A stretch of 64,000 bases of DNA. Origin: UBA4582 sp965657335. Its GTDB lineage: Bacteria > Pseudomonadota > Gammaproteobacteria > Pseudomonadales > Azotimanducaceae. Below, piece by piece: positions 26,092 to 36,900 of this stretch (its first letter is position 1; each line of letters starts with the position of its first letter). Location of the stretch: contig CBFHOH010000006.1 of NCBI GenBank assembly GCA_965657335.1, positions 62,001 through 126,000 of the forward strand, in the 5' to 3' direction. Made by a program: the position numbers and the translations under genes. The notes under the pieces are model-generated. The model was not told the origin of the DNA. It saw only the letters and a list, made by a program, of their open reading frames with translations, and did not search any database.

Positions 26092-26778
26092 ATGCGATCC
26101 ACACTGAATCGACTTTTAACGCTCATTCCGCTTATCTTTTGGATGAGTTATAGCGCTGCCGACGGACACGAAGAAACAGACAGTAACGCTTATGTCCTGC
26201 ATTCGGAATATGAAATTGCCCCGGGCCAAGATCCGGCAGCGCTGTCTGCTGAATTGGTTGAATATCAGAAAAGTCAGGAGGCTTATGGTTATAACAACTG
26301 CGGTGTTTATCAGCATCAATTTGGCTCGCAGCGCGGATTTTATACTTTTTGTTATTTCAACGACTTTGATCAGCTTGACGCAATTTTGAAGAAGTCAGCC
26401 GCAGCTGCGACTGGCCCGCAAAGTTTCGCGGATCATTCCGACAATATATTAGAAGTGCAACAGCGTAATCTCACTGTCTCGCCGCAGTACATTGCTTATA
26501 TGCGTTGGGACTTCGATGCATCTTTAACCATTGCCGAACGCCAACAGCGCGCTGACAAGCTTTTTGACATGTTCGATGTCGGTTTCGGTGGCTGCAATTT
26601 GTACCACCATGCTTGGGGCGGCGAAATGGCTCATTACATGGCTTGTGGATACACCGACTATTCAGATTTTGGGAAAAAATTCAACGCGGTGAATACGGTG
26701 CTGGCGGAACGGTTTAGTGATGCAAAACTGGACATTCGGACGCATTCCGATGAGCTTCTCATTCGCGTGATGGAATAA
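26092..26778 (+). CDS. Exported two-domain Dabb-like protein, paralogue E
   Basis: A 228-residue protein with a signal peptide (MRSTLNRLLTLIPLIFWMSYSAADG). Two similar halves follow: AYVLHSEYEIAPGQDPAALSAELVEY... and QYIAYMRWDFDASLTIAERQQRADKL.... Each has a cysteine-bearing strand (NNCGVYQHQFG, GGCNLYHHAWGG) followed by an aromatic strand ending C-Y (YTFCYFND, YMACGYTD). The matching positions of G-x-Y-x-H and C-x-Y in both halves make the internal duplication clear. AGAGGAG lies 7 bp before the ATG. The histidine/cysteine-rich matched pairs could bind a metal or small ligand, which is speculation. It carries island element copy 9. Confidence 0.7.
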   Translation: MRSTLNRLLTLIPLIFWMSYSAADGHEETDSNAYVLHSEYEIAPGQDPAALSAELVEYQKSQEAYGYNNCGVYQHQFGSQRGFYTFCYFNDFDQLDAILKKSAAAATGPQSFADHSDNILEVQQRNLTVSPQYIAYMRWDFDASLTIAERQQRADKLFDMFDVGFGGCNLYHHAWGGEMAHYMACGYTDYSDFGKKFNAVNTVLAERFSDAKLDIRTHSDELLIRVME

Positions 26779-26887
26779 CGCGCGATCGTCTTTTGTTTTT
26801 GTTGTGGAGGTGCTAGCTTCTACTCGAGATGTAAGTAGTATGTAAGTGCTGCCTAAAGAGAGACTTGCTGACAGGGAAATGTAGTAC

Positions 26888-29107
26888 ATGTGGTTAGCGT
26901 TTTGTTTCACCGAGGTGATGAAGGGTGCTCACCTCAGCAATACTCGTGTTAATTTGTTGCGCGTTATCACCCTGTCATTACTGCTTTTCACGAATAGCGC
27001 CATGTGCGCCGAAGAAGCAAGTAATCAAGACAAGTTTGATGACTTGATGCTAGCCGCGGCAGGTTATCAACGCGCGGGATACAGCAAAAGAGCATTACCG
27101 TTTTTATTTGAAGCACAACAAATCTCGGCGCGCTTGGCAGCTGAAGATCAAGTTCAGGGTCTTCTCGCCTTGGGTCGCCTCTATTTTGAAATTGGTGAAT
27201 ATCCCCTAAGCGCGCAGCAGCTGGATAAAGTAGCCGCTTTGTCGTCAGACCCTTTTGTGCGGGCCGAGGCGTTAAATACCATCGGTGCAATACACAGTAC
27301 GCTCAATACGCCCTCAGAAGCAGATAGTGCCTTCGTCGAAGCGATGAAGTTCGCGATTGACGCTAATAGCATTCAGCTTCAATTGACCATTCAGGCGAAT
27401 GAACTCAGGCATCACTTGGCCTACGGGCACCAATCTGTTGCGCGTTCGAGGCTAGCGCCTAGCTGGCAGATGCTAGAAGAAATCAATGTCAGTGCAACTT
27501 CGCCAGAATTAAACATTTCATTGGCAATTCTTTACCATCAGAGTGTCCTTCACGCTCAAGCAAAACCGGTATGGCGTTCCCGCGCAATGCGTTTGCTACA
27601 AGAGGCTATCAGTATTACTGAATCAAGTGGTAACAGCCTGTTACTGGCTTATGCACTTGGTTACAAAGGGCAAGTCCTCAGCGAGTCATCGCATAGCGAT
27701 GAAGATTTGGCCACTGCGCTGGCCTTATCGCAACGCGCTGCCTTTCTTGCCAGCGCGAGTCAGGCCTATGAAAGCGCTTACTTGTGGCAATGGCAAGCTG
27801 CCAGAATTTATAATAAGCAAGCCAAAGTGCCCGAAGCGATACAGAGTTACAATGATGCCATTCTCACCCTTGAAAATGTGCGCCAAGAATTAATCAACGG
27901 TTCTCCTTTTACCTTTCATCAAAAAGTCCAACCGCTCTTTACAGAACTTTCTGACCTGCTACTCATGACCGCTCAAGCTGCAGGTAAAATGGACAAGCAG
28001 GCATATCTGAAAAACGTCCAGAACATTCTGGAACAAGCAAAATCTGCTGAGCTGCAAGACTACTTCCAAAACGATTGCGTGATCCCTGATGAGTCCATCA
28101 ATCTCGATCAGATCGAAGCTGCTACCGCGGTAATTTATCCCGTCATCCTGCCAGACCGAGTCGAAGTGCTGGTTAACGTAAACGATCAGGTTCACCAGTT
28201 CGTATCTCGTATTGATTCTGATGACCTAGAAGCCCTTGTGAATGAGTTCAGAGAACAATTACAGGAGGATTTGGGCGATGAGGAATATTTAGAAATAGGA
28301 GAAGAACTTTACGAACTCCTTTTCGCTCAGGTCGAAGACATATTTAGCGAAAACAAAATTAACACGCTGCTGGTTATACCTGATGGCGTTCTCAGAACTA
28401 TCCCAATGGCCGCAGTCTATGATGGCGAGAAATTTATGGTACAACGTTTTGCTATCGCTACCACCCCGGGCATTAGCTTGACGCTACCTAAACCCCTAGA
28501 CGTTCAGGAATCAAATTTCTTTGCGGGTGGCATATCAGAGGCGGTTCAAGGCTACGTTGGTTTACCAGGGGTGCCCCGTGAGTTGCGAAACCTTGAATCC
28601 GCTTATGGCGCCTCGGTTTTACAAGACACCAATTTCAAACGGGACGATCTGAAAGAGCAGCTGACATCGGCTGATTACTCCATCGTGCATATAGCAACAC
28701 ACGGACATTTCGACTCAAATCCCCACGAGTCCTATTTGCTGACGTATGACGATAAATTAACAATGGACTTGCTAGAAGAGAGTATCAGTAATAGGAAGAA
28801 TGTCGGCGAGCCGCTGGAATTACTGGTGCTAAGTGCATGTGAAACAGCGGCTGGCGACAGTCGTGCCGCCCTGGGTTTGGCAGGCGTTGCCTTAAAAGCA
28901 GGTGCAAGAAGTGCTGTTGCAACATTATGGCAGATTAGCGACGCGGCGACGGTCGAAATTATCGATACTTTCTACGAATTCACAGCAAAAGAAGGTATCA
29001 CCAAAGCCAGAGCGATGCAGCTCGCACAAATTAGGTTAATTGAACAACCGAAATTTCAGCACCCAACCGACTGGGCGCCTTTTCTAATGATAGGCAACTG
29101 GTTATGA
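26888..29107 (+). CDS. TPR-CHAT caspase-like protein of a two-partner secretion operon
   Basis: A 739-residue protein. It is exported by appearance: a hydrophobic segment near residues 21-41 (NLLRVITLSLLLFTNSAMCA), so the start may be 26888 or slightly downstream. Residues about 45-370 are helical repeats of TPR type. The C-terminal CHAT domain carries the catalytic dyad His605 (IATHGHF) and Cys651 (VLSACETAAGD) of caspase-like clan CD proteases, plus the typical GLAGVALKAGARSAVATLWQISD and the ending DWAPFLMIGNW. The stop overlaps the next start (ATGA). Genes of this kind occur beside filamentous-haemagglutinin-like proteins in cyanobacteria and some proteobacteria. A role in processing or sorting the exoprotein is inference. 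Confidence 0.85.
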   Translation: MWLAFCFTEVMKGAHLSNTRVNLLRVITLSLLLFTNSAMCAEEASNQDKFDDLMLAAAGYQRAGYSKRALPFLFEAQQISARLAAEDQVQGLLALGRLYFEIGEYPLSAQQLDKVAALSSDPFVRAEALNTIGAIHSTLNTPSEADSAFVEAMKFAIDANSIQLQLTIQANELRHHLAYGHQSVARSRLAPSWQMLEEINVSATSPELNISLAILYHQSVLHAQAKPVWRSRAMRLLQEAISITESSGNSLLLAYALGYKGQVLSESSHSDEDLATALALSQRAAFLASASQAYESAYLWQWQAARIYNKQAKVPEAIQSYNDAILTLENVRQELINGSPFTFHQKVQPLFTELSDLLLMTAQAAGKMDKQAYLKNVQNILEQAKSAELQDYFQNDCVIPDESINLDQIEAATAVIYPVILPDRVEVLVNVNDQVHQFVSRIDSDDLEALVNEFREQLQEDLGDEEYLEIGEELYELLFAQVEDIFSENKINTLLVIPDGVLRTIPMAAVYDGEKFMVQRFAIATTPGISLTLPKPLDVQESNFFAGGISEAVQGYVGLPGVPRELRNLESAYGASVLQDTNFKRDDLKEQLTSADYSIVHIATHGHFDSNPHESYLLTYDDKLTMDLLEESISNRKNVGEPLELLVLSACETAAGDSRAALGLAGVALKAGARSAVATLWQISDAATVEIIDTFYEFTAKEGITKARAMQLAQIRLIEQPKFQHPTDWAPFLMIGNWL

Positions 29108-30957
29108 GCAAATTTTTCAGTAAGGCCGTTTGCTTGTTTGCATTATTGGCGGGGCACTTATCGGTTTTCGCTGACAATTCACAATATTACATTGTGGTTG
29201 GCAGTTTTGATTCAGCACAAGCTGCAAAAAGATTTTCTGCCAATATAAATCAGGTTCTTTCCAGTGAAGTTTTCCCAACAGACGTAGACGGTCGGAGGTT
29301 GCATCGGGTCGAAATCGGCCCCGCAATCAGCTACCCAGATGCTGAAAATAAAAGACAGAGGTTAATTGAGCAAGGGTATAGCTCAGCATGGATTTACCAA
29401 CGTCAAGATGTGTATGAACCACCAGCCCGCGCTGTTCTGACTTCCGCTGCAGCTCCGTTATCCCATCACGGGGTCAGAAAGCAGCAACGAAAAGTGAGTC
29501 AAATGGAATATGTGGTCATTGAAGAGCTGGGCTTGGAATCGCCAATTCTCAAAGAAGAAATTAGCGATCTTGCCAATAGGTACCTCGAACGAAAAATTCA
29601 GGTTTCGGAATTGTTAAAATTGAAGGAGTCGATTAATCAGCTATTTGCCATCAATGGTTACATTAACTCGGGAGTGACTATTCCCGACCAACAAATAAGC
29701 AACGGCAAAATTGACTTCAGATTAGTAGAAGGTGAAATTTCAAATCTTGCAGTGGAAAGCGAGTTAAGAACCAGGTATGTAGAGGGGCGAATAAATATTA
29801 CCGAGCCATTCAACTTGGTTTCTCTGCAGCAGTCTCTTAAGTTGCTTGAGAAGGATCCATTTGTAAAACGAATTGATGCAAATATTACTCCCGGCAAAGT
29901 GCCAGGCCAGGCTGACTTGACCCTTGCCGTGGATACGCATCCGAAATTTAATCTTGGGTTTTATGTTGCTAACGACCGGTCGCCTTCAATAGGCTCTTAT
30001 AATGCGGCGTTCAGCTTTGAAACTCAAAATCTCACTGGATGGGGTGAGACATTAAAGCTCAAAACTTCAGCCACAGAGGGGCTGGATTCGCACGACGCTC
30101 GCTTCAAAATTCCATTTAATCGCTACGACCATAGTATTTCAGTGTTTTATTCCTTAAGTGATTCTGCTGTGATCGAAGAACCTTTTGATGAAATTGACGT
30201 GAAAAGTGAAACCGAATCTTTTGGCATTAACCTCAATTTTCCTATTCGTAAAACACTGGCATCAAATATCGATTTGCAGTTAACGTTTGAAACCAGAAAA
30301 AATGACACAAGCTTGCTCGGTCTTCCCTTCTCTTTTTCTGAAGGTGCAGTGAATGGGGAAAGCAAGGTGTCGCCTGTACGCTTGGCTTTACTCTACAGTG
30401 CAACTGCAGTAAACCAGGCGATTGCAGCCAGACTATCGATTTCCAGGGGCACCAAAGCCTTCGATGCAACAGAAAACAGAGATCAGGCGGACGGAGATTT
30501 TACCAGTTACCTTGCCCAGGCGCAGTTTTCGCACCAATTTAGTGATCAATTTTACGTCACTACCAAGCTCCTAGCGCAGCGTTCAACTTCTGCTTTGTTA
30601 TCAATCGAGAAATTCTCATTGGGTGGCATCAGCAGCGTAAGAGGTTACAGAGAAAATCAAATCGTTAGAGATAACGCCTATCTGGCCACCGTGGAAACGC
30701 GCTTCCGTCCAGACACGGAGCAGGCGATAGAGCTCATTGGTTTTTTCGATTGGGGTAGCGGTAAAAATCATGAAGAAGCGATTGCTCAAGGGAAAGACAT
30801 AATTTATAGCGCGGGTATCGGCATCTCGTATCAAGGTGTTAAAGGATTAACTGCTGATGTTTTTTATGCGCACGCGTTCAAAGATTTTGAAGCAACCGAA
30901 AAAGACCTTCAGGACGAAGGGTTTCATTTCAGGCTGAAATACAACTATGCATTTTAA
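29104..30957 (+). CDS. TpsB outer-membrane transporter (ShlB/FhaC family) with N-terminal SPOR-like domain
   Basis: A 617-residue two-partner secretion translocator. It has a signal peptide (residues about 1-23, ending SVFA). Residues about 27-95 (YYIVVGSFDSAQAAKRFSANI...LHRVEIGPAISY...) resemble a SPOR peptidoglycan-binding domain, unusual for TpsB. POTRA domains follow (about 130-285, including LLKLKESINQLFAINGYINSGVTIPDQ and INGKI/VEGEI-type strands), then a beta-barrel containing the family motif VRGYRENQIVRDNAYL and ending in phenylalanine (YNYAF). It overlaps the CHAT gene by 4 bp and the TpsA gene by 11 bp, so the three are translationally coupled. It should export the following TpsA protein. 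Confidence 0.9.
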   Translation: MSKFFSKAVCLFALLAGHLSVFADNSQYYIVVGSFDSAQAAKRFSANINQVLSSEVFPTDVDGRRLHRVEIGPAISYPDAENKRQRLIEQGYSSAWIYQRQDVYEPPARAVLTSAAAPLSHHGVRKQQRKVSQMEYVVIEELGLESPILKEEISDLANRYLERKIQVSELLKLKESINQLFAINGYINSGVTIPDQQISNGKIDFRLVEGEISNLAVESELRTRYVEGRINITEPFNLVSLQQSLKLLEKDPFVKRIDANITPGKVPGQADLTLAVDTHPKFNLGFYVANDRSPSIGSYNAAFSFETQNLTGWGETLKLKTSATEGLDSHDARFKIPFNRYDHSISVFYSLSDSAVIEEPFDEIDVKSETESFGINLNFPIRKTLASNIDLQLTFETRKNDTSLLGLPFSFSEGAVNGESKVSPVRLALLYSATAVNQAIAARLSISRGTKAFDATENRDQADGDFTSYLAQAQFSHQFSDQFYVTTKLLAQRSTSALLSIEKFSLGGISSVRGYRENQIVRDNAYLATVETRFRPDTEQAIELIGFFDWGSGKNHEEAIAQGKDIIYSAGIGISYQGVKGLTADVFYAHAFKDFEATEKDLQDEGFHFRLKYNYAF

Positions 30958-33900
30958 GAAGGAAAATATTGGTACGTTGCTATTGCTGGTGTCGGTATCA
31001 GTCAGCGCGGAAGTGACAATTGACGGATCGCTTGGTGGCGTGGCTTTTGATGATGTGTCGCCAGGCAATGGTTTCACTTACGACATTCAGGAAACATATG
31101 GGCAGACAACGGGGTCAAATCTGTTTCATAGTTTTGATAAGTTCAACATCGGTGTCGGCGAGCACGCAAATTTTTCGGGTTCAGAAACAATAGCTAACAT
31201 TATTGCAAGGGTGACAGGAGGTGAGTCCTCAATAGCCGGTCGAATTACTTCGGACATAGATGGCTCCTCTCTTTTTTTGATTAACGCTGCTGGTTTTATC
31301 TTCTCCAATGGTGCTGTGGTCGATGTAGACGGCGTTTTTACTGTTTCAACAGCAGACTATTTCGAGTTTTCAGACGATGCGAGGTTTTACTCCAACCTCT
31401 CGGAGACATCGACATTGTCAACGACAGAGATATCGAGTTTCGGCTTTCTTAACGGAAGTAATGGCGTTATTGCAATCGATAGCAGTCGGGCTGTGTCGGG
31501 CGAAGACAGGAGTGCCAATGACAACTTTCATGTAAATTCTGAATCAATTCTTATTCGCGACGCTGACCTTCAGGCTAGCGAAATCAACGTTCGGATGGGG
31601 GATGCAGCCTTCGGTGAAATAGGTATCTATGATTCGATAATAGAGTCCGTTGAAGGCGGAATATTTTTTCAGGGCGGAAATATTTATTCAGTCGAATCGG
31701 TTATCACGGCAACCGGCCGAAATAGCAAAGTTGATGTGATAGCGACATCAATCACTCTGGAGGGTGGTAACAACGACAGTGTGATCCAGTCCGGCAACCT
31801 GACATCAAGCGGCGGCAGTATAGATCTTAAAGCGCAAACGATTACGCTCGAGAATAACGCTAAGTTGATTTCTTCTTCAGGCGGTGGTCGAGATGGTGGC
31901 GACATTACATTGACGGGCACAACTGTTCAGATCGAAAATCATAGCCTGATCGAACTAGACGCCGGTGTTAACACCGCAGCAGGCGATCTGATGATTACTA
32001 CCAAAAACATTACGATAGAAGACAGTTCTAGCCTCAATACATCCAGTCGTTTTTTAGGTGCATCTGCTGGAGACATCGATATCAAGGCAAGTGGTGATTT
32101 TCGCATCGAAAATGATAGCCGAATACTGGCAGAATCGGACAGCACCGGTGCCGGCGGCATAGTCAAAGTTTCGGCCGACTCTATCGTCATAAGCGATAGT
32201 GCGGAGATCAACATTAATGCATTGGGCCAGGGCAATTCTGATTTTGTGGTCCTGCAAAGTGAAACCAATATTACTATTGATCAAGGCTCCTCAATAAGTG
32301 CGAGCAGTGCTGGTGGTGGCAACAGTGGTCTCGTGAAGATACTTGGTCAAGATATTTTATTAGACGACATGTCGATTCAAGCATCAGCCAACGGGGAAGG
32401 CACCGGAGGTGATATCCGTATCGAAGCGAACACTGTTCAGATAACTAACGGCACAGCGATAAATGTATCTTCGTTTTCAACAGCTGAAAACGCGGGTAAC
32501 GCGGGCTTTGTTGAGATAACAGGCGACAACATTACGCTGGATGACAATGCCTTGTTTGAGCTTGCAAGTTTTGGTGGCGGTGTTGGTGGAGAAATGCGTG
32601 TCATTGGATCCACTATTAATGTTGACGGTGTCCAAATTGAGGCTGAGGCAAAGGGTTCTGGCATTGGTGGGGACGTCGAGTTTACAGCAGATTTGCTCAA
32701 TCTCTCGAACACCAGTATTGATGCGAGTGTTCGCGGTGATGGGGTGGGCGGGCTGATTCGTTTGACCGGTGGTGATATTGATCTGGCGGATACGATTATT
32801 AACATAACGGCGCTTGGTTCCGGTACGGCAGGGGACTTCGTTGCAACAGGCAAGTCGTTCACCATGACAGGGTCTGCAACATCCTACGGTATCTTTGGTG
32901 ATACCCGTGGTGACGGAAGCGGTGCCGACGTTTTACTCAGTACCGACACCGTCTCGCTTGACGGCGTCGCTATTACTTCCGGCACGTTCGGAAATGGCGA
33001 AGGTGGGATTATAGAAATCGATGCGTTGTCATCTATTACGCTGAATGATGTGCTGTTAGCTTCGGAATCCGAGGGAGCGGGCGTCGGTGGTGACATCGAT
33101 TTTCTCACAAGTAATCTCACAATATCAGGAAATACCAACATCAATGTGTCGTCGATGGGGCAGGGTGACGCAGGCAGGATAAAAATCATACCGGTTAAAA
33201 ATTCGGCCCTTACAATAGCTGTTAGCGATACGTCAAAGTTTGCGCTCTCTGCGACCGGAGATGGCATGGCTGGTGAATTTATAGCGATCGCGAATGACGT
33301 AAGGTTTTCGGACTCATCGGGTATACAGGCATCAGTCCAAGGTAATGCGAAAGGAGATCTCGTCTCTTTTGAGACGACTAACCTCATCATCGAAGATGAT
33401 GCCACGATAACCTCTGACACGCGTGGCACGGGTTTGGGTGGTGTTATTGATATCAGCACCGCTACACTGGTTTTGTCTGATGCTGCAAGCCTAAACGCAG
33501 AAGCCTTGGGCTCTGGTGATGGCGGACTTGTCAATATAGACGCTACAACCGTAATAATTGACGGCGGCACGATTAATACAAGTTCTTTACCTCAGCGCAG
33601 CGGCGAACCAGCGACCGGCACAGCCGGTATTTTGAACATCACCACCACCGACCTTACGTTATCTAACGGCGCAGAATTAAGAAGCGATTCGCTTTCAGAA
33701 GGACATGGCGGAGACATTACCATTGACGCGACCACGATTACGCTTAGTGGTAGAAATACGTCGATTACCGCACAGTCGGTGGATAGCGGCGATGGTGGCG
33801 CATTGGAAATTGATGCAACAGCTGTTTATTTGTCTGACGGGGCTAGCATTAAAAGCGACACGCTTAGCTCGGGCGCGGGTGGCTTTATCGCAATTAACAG

Positions 33901-36900
33901 TACCGATAGCCTCAGTGTTGATGGTGCGCTAACCAGAATAAGTGCTCAAGCAGGTGGTTCCGGCGTTGGTGGTGAAATTCTCATTAATACGGATAGCGTG
34001 TCTTTGACCAATCAAGCTAGCTTGCAAGCAGAGGCTTTTTCCTCTGGTGAAGGTGGTCTTATCTCAATTAATGCCGCCGAGTTGCTCGTTGATAATGCTA
34101 CCATTAATACAAATTCTGAGTCTTCTGAGGGGCAGCCACCAGCGACCGGTAATTCAGGCTCATTGATCATCAAGGCGACGGATGTCGCACTAGGCAACGG
34201 CGCTGAACTGAGAAGTGATTCTTTGTCGGTAGGTCATGGCGGCGACATTATTATTGAAACGGGTAATCTCAGCCTCAGTGGAACAGATACTTCTATTACA
34301 GCTCAGGCTGCGGGCACCGGCGATGGTGGTGCTATTAGCGTTGACGCTTTAGATGTCGCGCTCACAGATAATGCCAGTATTAAAAGCGATTCTCTGCAAT
34401 CGGGTGAAGGTGGTTTCATTACGGTTAACGGTCTGAATACGGTCAGCGTCACGGGAAAAGGCACGCGAATTAGCGCGCAAGCTGGTGGTTCGGGAATAGG
34501 CGGAGAAATCCGCATAACAACAAAAGACTTTTCGTTAACTGATGAAGCTAGCCTGGTTGCCGAGGCTTTTTCGTCGGGCGAAGGTGGTCTTATTTTGGTA
34601 GATGCAACCAAGGTGTTGATTGATAACGCCACCGTAAATACGAATTCCCTCGCCGCGCCCGACAAGCCACCTGCGACAGGTAACTCAGGTTCGCTGAGTA
34701 TTCACGCAACAGAAGTGAGGCTAGACAATGGTGCACAACTCCGAAGTGATTCACTATCTGAAGGTCATGGCGGAGATATCAGCATTGAGACCGAGCTGTT
34801 AAGTGCTAACGGGCAAAACACTTCGATCACTGCACAATCAACAGGCTCTGGAGACGGCGGATCTATCCACGTTGATGCGGTGGATGTTTTGTTAACAGAT
34901 AGCGCGAGCATAAAAAGTGACTCTTTGCTTTCAGGCGAGGGCGGTTTTGTTTCTATCAACGGATCTAACAGTGTGAGTGTCGACGGTGCTGGAACAAGTA
35001 TTAGTGCTAAGGCTGGGGGTTCAGGTGTTGGAGGAGCCATACTTATTAATGCGGATAGTTTCTCGTTAACAGACAACGCGAGCCTTGACGCCGAAGCGTT
35101 TTCCTCCGGCGATGGCGGGCTTATTCGCATCGAAGCCCCGACAGTGCTTGTTGATCGCAGTGTGATTAATACGAACTCACAAGCGACACCGGGAAAAGGG
35201 CCCGCGACGGGAAGTGCCGGAGCGCTTGGCATTATAGCAACGGACATCACCTTGATTAATGACGCTGAACTGCGAAGTGACACCCTTTCTGAAGGATTGG
35301 GTGGAGATATACGAATTGAAGCAACCACGTTTATCATGAGTGGTCAGGGTACTGCTATTACGGCACAAACGGCGGGCACTGAGGACGGCGGTTTTATTGA
35401 AATAAATGCCACAAGTCTTGCGCTTGCTGACAGTGCAAGTATCAAAAGCGACTCGCTTGGATTAGGCGATGGCGGTGAAATCGACATCAACGTAGATACG
35501 GTCACACTGGATGGGAATAGCACCTCGATTACAGCGCAGGCCGCCGGCAGTGGTGACGGCGGCGCGATTTACGTTACTTCGAATTATTTTGCCTTAACCA
35601 ATGAGGCGAGCTTGAATGCGGAGGCGCTATCGTCCGGCGATGGCGGTTTAGTGTCCATCTCCAGTCCGACTGTTTCGCTCGATGGCGCTTTTATAAACAC
35701 GAACTCGCAGACTAGACCTCAGAATCCAATCACAACAGGCACCAGTGGCACAGTCGACATAGTGGCCGAGGTGATCACGCTGTCAAATGGCGCATCCATT
35801 CGGAGTGATGCGTTCTCAGTAGGCGATGGGGGTGATGTTTATCTAGAGGCCGATGAAATATCGTTGTCAGGCGTACGAACTTCGCCCGAAGGAAGGACAA
35901 TAAGTACATCGATTACCGCTGAAACCTTCGGAGCAGGCGAAGGCGGTACGATTCGCCTTTTGAGCCCCGTGATTATGCTATCTGATAAAGCATTGATTAA
36001 TGTTTCTGCATTAGCCGGATCAGGACATGCCGGTACACTCGAAGTTTTGGTCGATAATCTAACATTAGATGATGCCATGATTTTTGGATCAACTGAGGGC
36101 AGCGGCGATGGCGGTAGCATATTGGTAAACGATCCAAATACGCTTGCAAATCCAAATACAGGTACAAGCATCCAAATCAATAACGGCTCTGCTATTTCTG
36201 TTTCTGCCTTCACTGACGCAAGACCCGGCAGTATTGTTCTAGACGCTACCGATATACTGATTACCAATGCCAGCCGTGTTGAATCCGATACCCGCGGTGC
36301 GCTTAGAGCAACACGAGATGATGGAATTCGTATTGATGGCGAGCGGCTTGAGCTATTAAACAGCTCAATTATTTCGTCATCCTCTACGGGCACTGCTGAT
36401 GCAGGTAACATTTCTATTACGCTAGGTGATCGACTCGACATTGTTGGTAGTTCAGTAAACACCACGTCAGCTCTGGCGGGCGGCGGCACGATTTTTATTG
36501 ATACTAAGGACACCATTTTTATCGACAATGGTATTGTGTCGGCAACAGCCAGTGGTGAAATTCTTGAAAGTGGCGGTGGTGACGTATTTATTGATCCCAG
36601 GATATTTACGATCCGTCAGAGTCAAATTGTGGCGCAGGCCAACGCCGGAAATGGGGGCAATATTGATCTAATAGCAACAAATTTTGTTGTTGACACTGAA
36701 ACGCTTATTTCAGCCTCCTCAAACAAAGGTATCGATGGAACAGTGCAAATTGAATCGCCTAACCAGTCAGTAAATCCATCGAGTATGTTGTTAAAAACAG
36801 GGTTCCAAGATTTACCTGAATTCGTTCGTAGCAATTGCGACAATCCTAGCGAAAATGATCGAAGTTATCTTGTCGTCGAGAACCTAAACCCGGTTCGTAG

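Noticed and set aside
32884..36528. Long minus-strand frames (32884-33570, 34765-35337, 35839-36528) inside tpsA
   Set aside because: They are antisense shadows of a repetitive Gly/Ser/Asp-rich gene. Their composition (Ser/Pro/Ala-rich) mirrors the sense strand and they have no ribosome-binding sites.
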